From CAIYQJ01 sp963717255 (lineage in GTDB: Bacteria; Chloroflexota; Limnocylindria; Limnocylindrales; CSP1-4), in assembly GCA_963717255.1 (NCBI GenBank), contig CAVQVT010000012.1:51368-115367 (forward strand): a DNA stretch of 64,000 bases, given 5' to 3'. Below the pieces are notes generated by a model. It was given only the letters and a program-made list of their open reading frames with translations, did not search any database and was not told where the DNA came from. How positions within the stretch are numbered: the first letter of the stretch is position 1; every line of letters starts with the position of its first letter. Positions 36,990 to 47,140 of the stretch are shown piece by piece. The position numbers were made by a program, and so were the translations under genes.

Positions 36990-37028
36990 CATCCGGTGGG
37001 GGGTGGCTCGGGGCTCACCCCCCTGCGA

Positions 37029-40000
37029 TCACCTCCTCGCCCGTCGCCGGCTCGGCGTCGCGAGGAGCAGGGTGCCGGCGGCCACCACGAGCAGGGCGAG
37101 CGCCGCGGCGAGGCCGAGGCCGCCGCCGCTGCCGCCGCTGCCGTCGGTGTTCGTCGGCGGCGGGGTGACGATGGGCTTGCTGGTCACCGCCGCGACGCTG
37201 CCGGCGGGCGTCGGCGTGGGCGTCGGAGGCGGCGTGGGCTCAAGGGTGGGCGTGGGCGTGACCGTCGGGGCCGGGGCCGGCGTCGCCGGTTCCGGGGTGA
37301 AGGACGGGTACGGAGGCGGCGTGTACTCCGTCGGCGTCGGGACCGGTGTCGGGACCGCCGTCGGCGTCGGTGTCGGGGCGATCGCCGTCACGATGATCGT
37401 GGCGTCGTCGTTCACGCAGCCGGGGCCGACGAGCGCCGGGGCGGCGACTTCGCCGGGGCAGGCGTACGCGACGTTGGTGCTCTGACCGGGCCCGCTGGGC
37501 TGCGCGAGACCCGCGATCGTGATCGTGATGGACTGGCCGGCCGCCATCTGCCCGAAGTCGATTCCGGTCGACACGAGGTCGCCGTAGTCGCAGGTCGGGC
37601 CGGGGATGTTCAGGTTCCCGGGGTCCGACGTGCACGTGATCGAGCTCGGGGAGAAGAATGGCGGCATGCCGACGTCGGTCACGACGACCGGGCCGGCGGT
37701 CGCGCCGTCGCCCTCGTTTCTCACGACGATGGTGTAGGTGGTCGCCGCCGCCGAGCCGGCGATCATCTGGGTCGGGTTCACGGTCTTCTTGATCGTGAGC
37801 TTCGACGCGGTGGTGACGACCGTCGTGGTGCCGCACGGCGGGACGCCGGCGACATCGGGCTGGGCGCACGGGTTGGGCGTGCCGGACACGACGACCGTGT
37901 TCTTCACGAACGTGTCGCCGGCCTGCCAGCCACTGCTGTTGAGGGTGAGCTTGAAGCTGTACGCGTACGGGTTCCCGTCGGCCGGGATCGTCTGGCCGGC
38001 CCACTCGAGGTTGCCGGGCCCGGTCGCAGCCGGCGAGACGTCGGAGATGGTCCCGTACGGCGTGAGGACGGAGACGTCATCGAGGATGTCGACCCCGGTC
38101 GCGTCGGCGGTGCCGTTGTTCGTGAGGGTGATCGTGTAGGTCAGGACGTCGCCCGGCTGGGCGGTCGTCTTGTCCACGGTCTTGACGACGTCGAGGTTCG
38201 GCTGGACGCCGAGCACGCTCGCCGTGTCCTCGACCGGGTCGACCTGGACGGCGTCGGCCGTCGCGGTGTTCACCGTGGTCCCGAGGACCACCGTGTCCGT
38301 GTAGTCGCAGGTGAAGGAGTCGTTGGGAACGAGCGTGGCCGGGACCGCGCAGCCGCCGAGGCCCGGGACCACGTCATCGGTCAGGGTCACGCCCGTGAGC
38401 GTCACGTTGCCGGTGTTCGTGACCACGACCCGGTAGTAGACGGTCGAGCCGACCGCCACCGTCTCGGACGGGCCCCACGGGCCGATGGCGAAGAGGCTGA
38501 CGCCCTTCGTGATCGAGATGGCGGGCCGCTGCACGCCAGGCACGGTGACCGAGTCCTGGTTGGAGTTGACCGGCTGGCCGTTGAACGTCGCCTGGCCGGT
38601 GGCGAGGTTGATCACCGAGCCGGCGTTGAGGTCGGCCTGGGTGACCACGTAGGTCGCGGTGCAGGTGATCGTCCCGCCCGGGACGAGCGGCGACGGCGTC
38701 TGCGGGCACGTCACGGTCGCCTTGTTGTCGGAGACCGAGTACGGCGCCACGAGGCTGACGTTGCCGCTGTTGGTGAGCAGGTAGCTGTAGCTGATCACGT
38801 CGCCGACCGAGTCGTAGTTCGCGGTCGACGTGGTCTTGTCGAGCGTGAGCTGCGGGGTCTGCACGCCAGGCACGGTGACCGAGTCCTGGTTGGAGTTGAC
38901 CGGCTGGCCGTTGAACGTCGCCTGGCCGGTGGCGAGGTTGATCACCGAGCCGGCGTTGAGGTCGGCCTGGGTGACCACGTAGGTCGCGGTGCAGGTGATC
39001 GTCCCGCCCGGGACGAGCGGCGACGGCGTCTGCGGGCACGTCACGGTCGCCTTGTTGTCGGAGACCGAGTACGGCGCCACGAGGCTGACGTTGCCGCTGT
39101 TGGTGAGCAGGTAGCTGTAGCTGATCACGTCGCCGACCGAGTCGTAGTTCGCGGTCGACGTGGTCTTGTCGAGCGTGAGCTGCGGGGTCTGCACGCCAGG
39201 CACGGTGACCGAGTCCTGGTTGGAGTTGACCGGCTGGCCGTTGAACGTCGCCTGGCCGGTGGCGAGGTTGATCACCGAGCCGGCGTTGAGGTCGGCCTGG
39301 GTGACCACGTAGGTCGCGGTGCAGGTGATCGTCCCGCCCGGGACGAGCGGCGACGGCGTCTGCGGGCACGTCACGGTCGCCTTGTTGTCGGAGACCGAGT
39401 ACGGCGCCACGAGGCTGACGTTGCCGCTGTTGGTGAGCAGGTAGCTGTAGCTGATCACGTCGCCGACCGAGTCGTAGTTCGCGGTCGACGTGGTCTTGTC
39501 GAGCGTGAGCTGCGGGGTCTGCACGCGCAGGCACGGTGACCGAGTCCTGGTTGGAGTTGACCGGCTGGCCGTTGAACGTCGCCTGGCCGGTGGCGAGGTT
39601 GATCACCGAGCCGGCGTTGAGGTCGGCCTGGGTGACCACGTAGGTCGCGGTGCAGGTGATCGTCCCGCCCGGGACGAGCGGCGACGGCGTCTGCGGGCAC
39701 GTCACGGTCGCCTTGTTGTCGGAGACCGAGTACGGCGCCACGAGGCTGACGTTGCCGCTGTTGGTGAGCAGGTAGCTGTAGCTGATCACGTCGCCGACCG
39801 AGTCGTAGTTCGCGGTCGACGTGGTCTTGTCGAGCGTGAGCTGCGGGGTCTGCACGCCAGGCACGGTGACCGAGTCCTGGTTGGAGTTGACCGGCTGGCC
39901 GTTGAACGTCGCCTGGCCGGTGGCGAGGTTGATCACCGAGCCGGCGTTGAGGTCGGCCTGGGTGACCACGTAGGTCGCGGTGCAGGTGATCGTCCCGCCC

Positions 40001-41796
40001 GGGACGAGCGGCGACGGCGTCTGCGGGCACGTCACGGTCGCCTTGTTGTCGGAGACCGAGTACGGCGCCACGAGGCTGACGTTGCCGCTGTTGGTGAGCA
40101 GGTAGCTGTAGCTGATCACGTCGCCGACCGAGTCGTAGTTCGCGGTCGACGTGGTCTTGTCGAGCGTGAGGGCGGGGTTCGCGGCGAAGGAGTTGAACAC
40201 GCAGACCTGCTGGTCCGAGGTCCCGCTCGGGATCACGATCGACGTGCCGCTGTACTGCGCCGGATCCGTCGGGCAGAGGGCCGTCGTGCTGATCGGGCCG
40301 TACCAGCCCTTCAGCGTCCAGCCGGCCGGGACGGCATCCTCGGTCACCGTGTGCGCGTGGTTGCGGGCCACGAAGACGGTATCGCTGGTCCGGGTCGTCG
40401 AGTTCGACGCGACGGACGTCACCGACCACGCGGCCGGGACGTTGTTGTCCTGCGCGTTGCTGATCGAGCCCGTGAAGGTCGTGTCGGACTGATGGAGGTC
40501 GGTGACCTTCGTCACGACGATGTTGCGGCAGCCGAGAAGGTCGAGCAGGCCGTTCGCGATGTTCCCGAAGTCGCTGATGCTGCTGTAGCCGCCGCCGCCG
40601 ATCTGGGTCATGACGAACGAGGTGTACGCGGCGTCGTACGCGCTGGTGAACGGCAGGCTGGTGTCGCCCGTCCCGACGAAGACCGCGTTGACGACGTACG
40701 ACCCACGTGCGGAATTCGCGGCGCCGATCGCGGCGTCCGCGGCGTCCTGCCAGGTCTGCGGCAGCGTCAGCGACGGCTCGACCCCGCTCGTTGTCACGTT
40801 CGGCGAGCCGTCCGTGAGGACGAACATGATGTTCGGGACGCCGGCGCGGTCATTCGCGTTGTTGCCGGCGCCGGTGCTGATCCCGCCGCTGGTGTAGGTC
40901 CGCCCGTTCGATGCCGGGAGGTTCGAGGCGGCGGTGTTGAACGTTGCCGCGTTGACGAAGCCGGCCGTGCGGGTGGAGGCTGCGCTCGAGAACGACGTCA
41001 GCGAGTACAGGCCGTCGCCGCCCGTCTGGTAGGTGTTGGCGAAGGCCTGCAGCTGGCTGCGGACGGTCGCCATGTTCGTCGAGCCGATCGAGCCGGAGGT
41101 GTCCACGACGAAGTTGAAGTCGGCCTGGCCGCAGACCTGGCCGGGGACGATCGCCGGGTTGGCGGTGCCGGCGGTGCCGGGGCGATAGGCGACGGCGACC
41201 TGGATCGACTTCAGGGATGTCGTCGCGCTGCCGGAGCACGAGCTGCCGGTGTCGACCGAGCGCACGATCGCGACGAAGTTGCCGTTCGTCAGCTCGCTGG
41301 GCGACCAGACGCGGCCGAACGTGTCGCCGTTGTTCCCGGTCGAGCCGGGGACACCGCCGAACGTCACCGTCGTGTCGTTCGTGCCGAGGCTCTGGTCCTG
41401 GCGCGTCGTGGTGTTGGAGCCGTTGTTCCACGAGAGGCTCACGCCGAGATCGCAGTCTGCGTCCGTGACCTTCGCGACCGCCGTCACCCGGATCCCGGTG
41501 ATGATCGAGCCGTCGGGGACCGCGGGGAGGTTGAAGCTGGAGTAGCCCTGGTCGCTGTTCTGGGTGGCGGTGGCGTAGTTCGTGCCGTCGCCGTCCCAGG
41601 CGTTGCCGGGGTTCGTCCACCCGTTGGGCGCGTGGTTCGCCGTCGGGCTGAGATTGGCGGACGTGATCGGCGCCGCCGCCGACGCGATGAGAACGGACGA
41701 GCCGATGAGGATGACCGCTCCGATGAGCATCCCCGTGGCAGCGAGGGCGAACGCCCTACGCCATCCAGGGCCACGATGGGCGATGTTCCTGATCAT
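37029..41796 (-). CDS. giant cell-surface protein: VWA domain, five DUF11-type repeats, C-terminal anchor (one frameshift)
   Basis: About 1588 residues once a single extra base near 39525 is removed (4768 nt minus one is divisible by three). Order: export signal (~res 10-40, LAATGMLIGAVILIGSSVLIASAAA); a beta-rich domain; a von Willebrand A domain (~230-430) with MIDAS DTSGS; a GSISNAQDN/CVFNSF region; five identical 110-residue repeats (LTLDKTTSTANYDSVGDVIS and so on, DUF11/conserved-repeat fold); three more divergent DUF11-like units; a Pro/Thr-rich spacer; and a C-terminal transmembrane helix with RRRARR tail. There is no LPXTG. It is probably an extended adhesin. ATG 41796 follows GGGAGGGAAGAGG. 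Confidence 0.85.
38531..40170 (-). repeat. five tandem 330-bp repeats within the surface protein gene
   Basis: Units begin at 38531, 38861, 39191, 39521 and 39852. They look identical base for base except for one inserted base at the start of the fourth (GCACGCGCAGG instead of GCACGCCAGG), which breaks the reading frame. Such identity implies recent duplication or ongoing gene conversion and also makes assembly unsafe here. Confidence 0.93.
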
Positions 41797-42242
41797 TCGA
41801 TACCTCTTCCCTCCCGGGGACTCTTGGAGGCCGGACGCGACGCGGTCCGGGTCGGAGCGCGTCGCGGGCGGGAGGCGATCGGAGGGCTGGTCCGCGGCGA
41901 TGAGGCCGCCACGGCCGGGATGAGTGCGTCGATCGCTGCGCCGGTCCACCGGCCCGGAAGTACCAGTGGCCCTTAGTACGCTAGGGGTGGGACCCTAACG
42001 AACTCCATGACAATCCGGCACCCAACCCCGCCCCGGAGCGCGCAACGAGGCGCGGGGCGCGCCGTAGCGGTGCGTCCTGGCACTCGAGCGCACACGTGCG
42101 GCCCGCGGGGCGCGGACCGGCCGGCCGACACGTCCCGCCCGGCCGCCGAGGCGGCCACGTCGACATGGCGGGGGCTGACGCGGGCCGCGCGAGCGGCGAT
42201 ACTGGCACGGTCGCCCGGCCGGGCGCGCCAGGGGAGGAGACG
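41797..42242. other. 446-bp divergent intergenic region
   Basis: It lies between the surface protein (minus) and the enoyl-CoA hydratase (plus). It holds the two promoters, which I cannot place with confidence. Around 41970-41998 there is an AT-richer patch with TAGGG...CCCTA, an imperfect dyad. No gene is seen. Confidence 0.4.
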
Positions 42243-43073
42243 GTGGCTGACGACGGACCGCTCGTGCGCGTCGAGCTGCCCGCTCCCCGGCCGTCGGGGG
42301 CCGATGCTACGGGCGACAGGGTCGCCCTCGACGGCGTCGCGCTCATCACGATCGACCGGCCACGGACACTCAACACGCTCTCGTCGGGCGCGCTCGCCGA
42401 GCTGGCCGCGATCTGCGCGAGCCTGGACGCGGACCCGTCCTGTCGCGTCGCCGTCGTCACGGGCTCCGGGACGCGCGCCTTCTCCGTCGGCGCGGACGTC
42501 GCCGAGTTCGCCCAGGAGACCGCCTCCGGGCTCGAGGCGAGCGGCCGCTTCGACCACTGGGACGCCATCTCGCGCCTCCGGGTCCCCACGGTGGCGGCGG
42601 TCCGCGGGTACGCCCTCGGCGGCGGGCTGGAGCTCGCGATGAGCTGCGACATGCTCGTCCTCGGCGACGACGCGAAGCTGGGGCAGCCGGAGATCCGCCT
42701 CGGGCTCATGCCTGGCGCCGGGGGGACGCAGCGGCTCACGCGGGCGATCGGGAGCGTGCGCGCGATGGAGCTCGTCCTGACGGGCCGGATGCTCGATGCC
42801 GCGGAGGCCGACCGGCTGGGCCTCGCGACGCGCGTGGTCCCGGCGGCCGACGTCGTTGCGACCGCCCTGGAACTCGCGGCAGCCATCGCCGCGATGCCGC
42901 CGCTCGCGGCCCGGGCCGCGGTGGAGGCCGTCCGGCTCGCGTCCGAGGTCCCGTTGTCGGCCGGCGTCCGCCGGGAGCGGCAGCTCTTCTACGCGCTGTT
43001 CGGGACCGAGGACAAGGTCGAAGGGACGGCCGCGTTCCTCGAGAAGCGCGAGCCGGTCTGGAGGGGCCGCTGA
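42243..43073 (+). CDS. enoyl-CoA hydratase/isomerase family protein
   Basis: A 276-residue crotonase-fold enzyme, probably hydrating a trans-2-enoyl-CoA in fatty acid or aromatic degradation. The oxyanion-hole segments are AFSVGADVAEFA and GYALGGGLELAMSCD; the two catalytic glutamates fit in GGLELAM and LGQPEIRLGLMPGAGGTQRL. It ends with FLEKREPVWRGR. GTG 42243 follows GGGGAGGAGACG. Its stop overlaps the next start (TGATG), so the two are coupled; a thiolase lies further on. Confidence 0.88.
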   Translation: MADDGPLVRVELPAPRPSGADATGDRVALDGVALITIDRPRTLNTLSSGALAELAAICASLDADPSCRVAVVTGSGTRAFSVGADVAEFAQETASGLEASGRFDHWDAISRLRVPTVAAVRGYALGGGLELAMSCDMLVLGDDAKLGQPEIRLGLMPGAGGTQRLTRAIGSVRAMELVLTGRMLDAAEADRLGLATRVVPAADVVATALELAAAIAAMPPLAARAAVEAVRLASEVPLSAGVRRERQLFYALFGTEDKVEGTAAFLEKREPVWRGR

Positions 43074-43705
43074 TGTCGATCGCCGAGGCGCCCGAGCAGG
43101 ACTGGTCGGCGGCGATGGGCGTGATCATGCCCGTCCTCCTGCCGGTGGGCACGTCCGGGCTGGCAGCCGACGCCTATGATCCCGCGAGCCTGCATCTCGT
43201 CCGCGGGATGGCGGGCGGAGCGCCCATCCAGTGGCCCGGCCCGGCCGGCATCCCGGTGGCCGTCGCGATCCCCGCCACCGGGTTCCACGTCCTCGTGAAC
43301 GCCGAGCACGTCGCCGCGTGGGCCGTCGAGCCGAAGGCCGTCATCTCGACCGCGATGGCGAACCTCCTGGCCTGGAGCAACTCGACGCCGTGGGACGAGG
43401 AAGCGTCCGACGGCCGTCGGATCCGCGTCTCCGACTCGGGCGAGGGCTGGGATGCCGCTCGGCTCCTCCTGCCGGAGGTCCGCCTCTTCCTCGAGCGCGA
43501 GCTCGGGAGCGGCGGGCCCGTCCTCGTCGCGGTCCCGTCGCGACACCTGCTCCTCGCCGGCTGCGCCCCGGCGTCCGACGTCGGCTTCGCGGAGGACCTT
43601 CGCGCGTTCGCGGGGGCCGCGCACGCGGACGCCGACGAGCCGGTCGATCCGCGCGTCTTCGTCCTCGACCAGGGCGGCCTCACCGAGCTCGGAGCCGAGG
43701 GGTAA
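43073..43705 (+). CDS. DUF1444-like conserved protein
   Basis: A 210-residue cytoplasmic protein. The central part (IPVAVAIPATGFHVLVNAEHVAAWAVEPKAVISTAMANLL) resembles DUF1444/YtpQ-type proteins, which have no agreed function; the match is by pattern, not certain. No catalytic motif or membrane segment is visible. It is coupled to the upstream hydratase gene by a 1-bp overlap. Confidence 0.5.
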   Translation: MSIAEAPEQDWSAAMGVIMPVLLPVGTSGLAADAYDPASLHLVRGMAGGAPIQWPGPAGIPVAVAIPATGFHVLVNAEHVAAWAVEPKAVISTAMANLLAWSNSTPWDEEASDGRRIRVSDSGEGWDAARLLLPEVRLFLERELGSGGPVLVAVPSRHLLLAGCAPASDVGFAEDLRAFAGAAHADADEPVDPRVFVLDQGGLTELGAEG

Positions 43706-43800
43706 GGGGGCCGCACTGCGGCGCCTTCGGGCCCCGGACGCCCGCCCCGTCGCCGGCGTCGTGCGGGTGCGGACGCGTCACCGGCCGGCTCCGCAGAACC

Positions 43801-44496
43801 TCAGATGGCCGACACGAGCCGATAGCCCCCGCGCTTCTCTGTGACCAGGTACCGGGGCTGGCCGGGGTGGCCTTCGATCTTCCTGCGGAGTCGGCGCACC
43901 ATGACCCAGACGTACGCCGGGATCGGCGCCGTCCGCGTCGCTCCACACGCGCGCCAGCAGCCGTTCGGTGCTGACGGACTGCCCGACGTTGGTCGCGAGC
44001 GCCGACAGGAAGCGAGCCTCGGTCGGAGAGAGACCCACGATCGGCCCCGTCCACGATGGCCTGCCGACGTTGGAGGACGAGCGTCAGGCTCGGCCCGAGG
44101 ACGAGCGCCCGGCCGGGGACGCGGTCGTCACGGCGGCTCAGTACCCGCCGGATCCTGGCAGCCAGCTCATCGTGGTGGGCGGGCTTCGTCACGTAGTCCT
44201 CGGCGTACCGGGAGATCGCATCCACCTTGCTCTCCACCGCCGTGATCGCTCGAGAGGACGATGATCGGGATGTCCGCCCGCTTCTTGATGTGGGCGGCGA
44301 GCTCCTGCCCGCTCATCCCGGGCATCGCGAGCTCGAGGAGCACCAGGTCGGGCCAGGCGGCGTCGAGCGCCGCGAGCGCTTCGCGGCCGGACCTCGCGGT
44401 CGTGACGTCGAAACCGTCCCGCTGGAGCAGGTCGCCAAGGGAGGCGAGCAGCGGTCCGTCGTCGTCGACGAGCAGCACGCGGTATCTGTCGACCAT
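43801..44496 (-). pseudogene. OmpR-type response regulator, frame broken three times
   Basis: The receiver domain starts at ATG 44496 (YRVLLVDDDGPLLASLGDLL) and has the phospho-acceptor region DLVLLELAMPGMSG, in which the usual phosphorylated Asp appears as Glu (LLELAMPG). The conserved Lys lies in YVTKPAHHDEL. The winged-helix domain shows LSPTEARFLSALATNVGQSV and WVMVRRLRRKIEGHPGQPRY, ending GGYRLVSAI. The frame changes near 44240, 44045 and 43930; each fits one extra base and the net change is a whole codon. It could be sequencing error or true decay. No kinase gene is adjacent. Confidence 0.7.
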
Positions 44497-44730
44497 GGTC
44501 CCTCGCAACGCCCTTCGGGCCCCGGCCCTCGATCGCCGATCCTCGGCGAGCAGAAGCCGCGGCCCGCACCTTGGTGGCGCATACCGCCACCCGGCAGCAT
44601 AAGCGGTGTCCCTCGTGAGACGGGAGGACGGTCTCGCCGCCCACGGCGCGCGACGGAGCCCGTCCGCACCGTCGACGCCGGCACCACCACCTGCTCACGA
44701 GCGGGCCAGGGTCGCGCCCTCCGCCCGCGG

Positions 44731-44736
44731 TACCAT
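44731..44736 (+). promoter_or_regulatory. leaderless -10 box for the thiolase gene
   Basis: TACCAT lies six bases before ATG 44743, and no purine-rich RBS is present. Confidence 0.4.
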
Positions 44737-44742
44737 CGGGCC

Positions 44743-45972
44743 ATGAGTCGAGACCTGCAGCGGCCTCTCCGCGAGGCCTGGATCGTCGATGCCGTCCGCA
44801 CCCCCATCGGGCGGTACGGCGGCGTCCTCTCGTCCGTCCGGCCGGACGATCTCGCCGCGCTGGTCGTCCGGGCGATCGTGGACCGCACCGGGATCGACCC
44901 CGGGCTCGTCGAGGACGTGATCCTCGGCTGCGCGAACCAGGCGGGCGAGGACAACCGGAACGTCGCGCGGATGGCGGTCCTCCTGGCGGGGCTGCCGGTG
45001 CAGGTCGGCGGCCTCACGGTGAACAGGCTCTGCGGGAGCGGGCTCCAGGCGGTCAACTCGGCCGCCCATGCGATCGCGGTCGGGGACGGGGACGTCTTCA
45101 TCGCCGGCGGGGTCGAGTCGATGTCGCGCGCGCCGTACGTCATGCTCAAGCCGGAGGCACCCTTCGAGCGCGGCACGCACGAGCTGGTGGACACGACGCT
45201 CGGCTGGCGGTTCGTCAACCCGGCGATGCAGGCCGCCTACCCGCCGATCTCGCTCGGCGAGACGGCCGAGGTCGTGGCCGACCGGTGGAGGGTCTCGCGC
45301 GACGACCAGGACGCCCTCGGTCTCTCGAGCCAGCGGCGGGCGGTCGCGGCGCAGGCGGAGGGGCGGTTCGACCGCCAGATCGTGCCCGTTTCGATCCCCC
45401 AGCGGAAGGGCGACCCGATCGTGGTGGACCGCGACGAGCACCCGCGAGCCGACACGACCGCGGAGGCGCTGACGAAGCTGCGCCCGGCGTTCCGCGAGGG
45501 GGGGAGCGTCACCGCCGGCAACAGCAGCGGGATCAACGACGGGGCGTCGGCGATCCTCCTCGCCGAAGCGGAGACGGCGAAGGCGCTCGGCCTGCGGCCG
45601 ATGGCGCGGATCGTCGCGACCGCCGTCGCCGGCGTGGACCCGTCCGTCATGGGGATCGGGCCGGTCCCGGCGACGCGCAAGGCGCTCGAGCGGGCCGGGA
45701 TCGGGGTGGGGGACCTCGACCTGGTCGAGATGAACGAGGCGTTCGCGAGCCAGTCTGTCGCGTGCGCGCGCGAGCTGGACCTGGACCCGGCGAAGCTCAA
45801 CGTGGACGGAGGCGCGATCGCGCTCGGGCATCCGCTGGGGATGAGCGGGGCACGCCTCGTCACGATGCTCGTCCACGGACTGGCCCGGACCGGCGGCCGG
45901 TACGGCCTCGCGACGATGTGCATCGGCGTGGGGCAGGGGATCGCGACGGTCGTCGAGCGGATCGACGGGTAG
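44743..45972 (+). CDS. acetyl-CoA C-acyltransferase (thiolase, PaaJ/PcaF-like)
   Basis: A 409-residue thiolase that cleaves a 3-oxoacyl-CoA with CoA to acetyl-CoA. The nucleophile Cys is in NRLCGSGLQAVN (residue ~94), the His in LGHPLGMSGARL, and the second Cys in TMCIGVGQG. The start WIVDAVRTPIGRYGGVLSSV and the overall pattern (GCANQAGEDNRNVARMA) are closest to 3-oxoadipyl-CoA thiolases of aromatic degradation, although fatty-acid thiolases cannot be excluded. ATG 44743 is preceded by a TACCAT box six bases away. Confidence 0.9.
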   Translation: MSRDLQRPLREAWIVDAVRTPIGRYGGVLSSVRPDDLAALVVRAIVDRTGIDPGLVEDVILGCANQAGEDNRNVARMAVLLAGLPVQVGGLTVNRLCGSGLQAVNSAAHAIAVGDGDVFIAGGVESMSRAPYVMLKPEAPFERGTHELVDTTLGWRFVNPAMQAAYPPISLGETAEVVADRWRVSRDDQDALGLSSQRRAVAAQAEGRFDRQIVPVSIPQRKGDPIVVDRDEHPRADTTAEALTKLRPAFREGGSVTAGNSSGINDGASAILLAEAETAKALGLRPMARIVATAVAGVDPSVMGIGPVPATRKALERAGIGVGDLDLVEMNEAFASQSVACARELDLDPAKLNVDGGAIALGHPLGMSGARLVTMLVHGLARTGGRYGLATMCIGVGQGIATVVERIDG

Positions 45973-46294
45973 GGTCGCCGGCCGGCGCCGGTCGACGGGC
46001 GCCGATCGCCGCGCACCACCCCGGGGACTCTGGACCGGGCGTCGATCGCCGCGCATCACCCCACAGCGGGTCGCGGCGGCGCCGCGTGCCCGTGGCACGC
46101 GTGGCCCGGCGCCCCGCACCCGGCGCAGCCCAGGTGGCGAGTCTCCGGGGTGATTGCCCGTGACCCCGGCCCCCGGCCATGCTCCGCCGCCGGGCGCCGA
46201 TGCCCCGATCCCTCGCGCTCGGACCGCCCCGTGATCGGCACGCACGATTCCCGGGGCCCCGATTCCGTGCGTGACAGACATGGCGCGACCCGGC

Positions 46295-46346
46295 GTCCCC
46301 ACCCGCCCAGGGTCCCCACCCGCCCAGGGTCCCCACCCGACCCAGG
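46295..46346. repeat. 17-bp tandem repeat, three copies
   Basis: Units start at 46295, 46312 and 46329; the third has one extra A. It is intergenic, upstream of the iscA-type gene. Confidence 0.7.
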
Positions 46347-46393
46347 GTCGCGGGAGTCGTTGGCTCCCCGTCGCGCATACGCCACGGCCGCTC

Positions 46394-46422
46394 TTGTCGA
46401 AACCCGAGCGGCCGACTAGGAT
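46394..46422 (+). promoter_or_regulatory. promoter of the A-type Fe-S carrier gene
   Basis: TTGTCG (46394-46399) and TAGGAT (46417-46422) with an ideal 17-bp spacer. AGGAGG precedes the ATG at 46470. Confidence 0.55.
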
Positions 46423-46469
46423 TTGCCGGTCCGGAGGTCCGGGCCCGAACCGTCCAGGAGGTCCACCGC

Positions 46470-46850
46470 ATGATCGACGGCCAGCCGACCGTCCTCTCGC
46501 TCACCGACGCCGCCGCCGCCAAGCTGCGCGAGCTCACCGCGGGCGAGGAGAACCCCCAGCTGGGTCTTCGCGTCTACGTGTACAGCGGCGGGTGCTCGGG
46601 CTTCCGCTACGGGATGATGCTCGAGGACGCGCCCACCGCCGAGGACAACGTCCTCGAAGCCAACGGCATGCGGGTGTACGTGGACGGCAACAGCATCGAC
46701 CTGCTGAAGGGCTCGTCGATCGACTACGTCGACACGCTCATGGGCGCAGGCTTCACCGTGAACAACCCCAACGCCGTCGCCGCCTGCGGGTGCGGCTCCA
46801 GCTTCCGCACGGCAGAGTCGGCCGGCGCGGCCGGCGCCTGCCACCACTGA
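46470..46850 (+). CDS. A-type iron-sulfur cluster carrier/insertion protein (IscA/ErpA family)
   Basis: A 126-residue protein of the HesB/IscA family that passes Fe-S clusters to target enzymes. The three conserved cysteines are present: Cys42 in SGGCSGFRYG and Cys106/Cys108 in ACGCGSSF. A C-terminal Ala/Gly tail ends in His-His. AGGAGG lies before the ATG, and a good promoter is upstream. It stands alone, with a terminator after it. Confidence 0.93.
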   Translation: MIDGQPTVLSLTDAAAAKLRELTAGEENPQLGLRVYVYSGGCSGFRYGMMLEDAPTAEDNVLEANGMRVYVDGNSIDLLKGSSIDYVDTLMGAGFTVNNPNAVAACGCGSSFRTAESAGAAGACHH

Positions 46851-46897
46851 CCCTCGCCGGCGCCCGCGCGCCGCCCACCACCGTCCGCGTCCCCCGG

Positions 46898-46921
46898 GGC
46901 CGCCGGCTTTCGCCGGCGGCC
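46898..46921 (+). terminator. terminator after the IscA-type gene
   Basis: Perfect 10-bp stem (GGCCGCCGGC with GCCGGCGGCC) and TTTC loop, 48 bp after the stop. Confidence 0.6.
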
Positions 46922-47044
46922 TCGTCAACGCCCGGGAGCCGTGCGGCCGGCCGGGCGTCCGGGGGCGCCTGGACCTCGGGGGACCGGCGACCGTTCGGCA
47001 CGTCGCCCGGGGCCACGCGGATCGCCCCCCGCGCCACTCGCCTG

Positions 47045-47074
47045 TTTGCGCAACCGTGCAAATAGGTCTACGAT
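47045..47074 (+). promoter_or_regulatory. promoter of the OsmC gene
   Basis: TTGCGC (47045-47050) and TACGAT (47069-47074), 18-bp spacer. The -35 side overlaps a short dyad, TTTGC...GCAAA, that could bind a regulator. Confidence 0.4.
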
Positions 47075-47140
47075 GCGCGCACGTCCCCCTCGCACGACCG
47101 ACACGGCCCGGCGTGGGCCAACGACCGGATGGAGTAGAAC

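Larger units (their letters stand above)
45973..46469. other. 497-bp region with short repeats; no gene supported
   Basis: It contains a direct repeat around GTCGATCGCCGCGCA (near 46000 and 46040). At 46295-46346 it holds three tandem 17-18-bp copies of GTCCCCACCCGCCCAGG. Apart from the IscA promoter at its right end, nothing coding is convincing. Confidence 0.5.

Noticed and set aside
36894..39539. Very long plus-strand open frame (881 codons) opposite the adhesin repeats
   Set aside because: It is antisense to a protein with clear domains, Arg/Asp/Val-rich as expected for a shadow of GC-rich repeats, and its own repeats only mirror the real gene.
38531..40170. CRISPR-like array
   Set aside because: The period is 330 bp with no variable spacers, and the repeats encode a continuous DUF11-type protein.
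43680..44237. Independent small gene downstream of the response regulator receiver domain
   Set aside because: Its first part (YVTKPAHHDELAARIRRVL) is the continuation of the receiver domain in another frame, so it is a piece of the broken gene.
46056..46385. Possible 109-residue gene (minus strand) in the gap before the IscA-type gene
   Set aside because: It consists mainly of translated short repeats, has no ribosome site or -10 box, and shows no domain.
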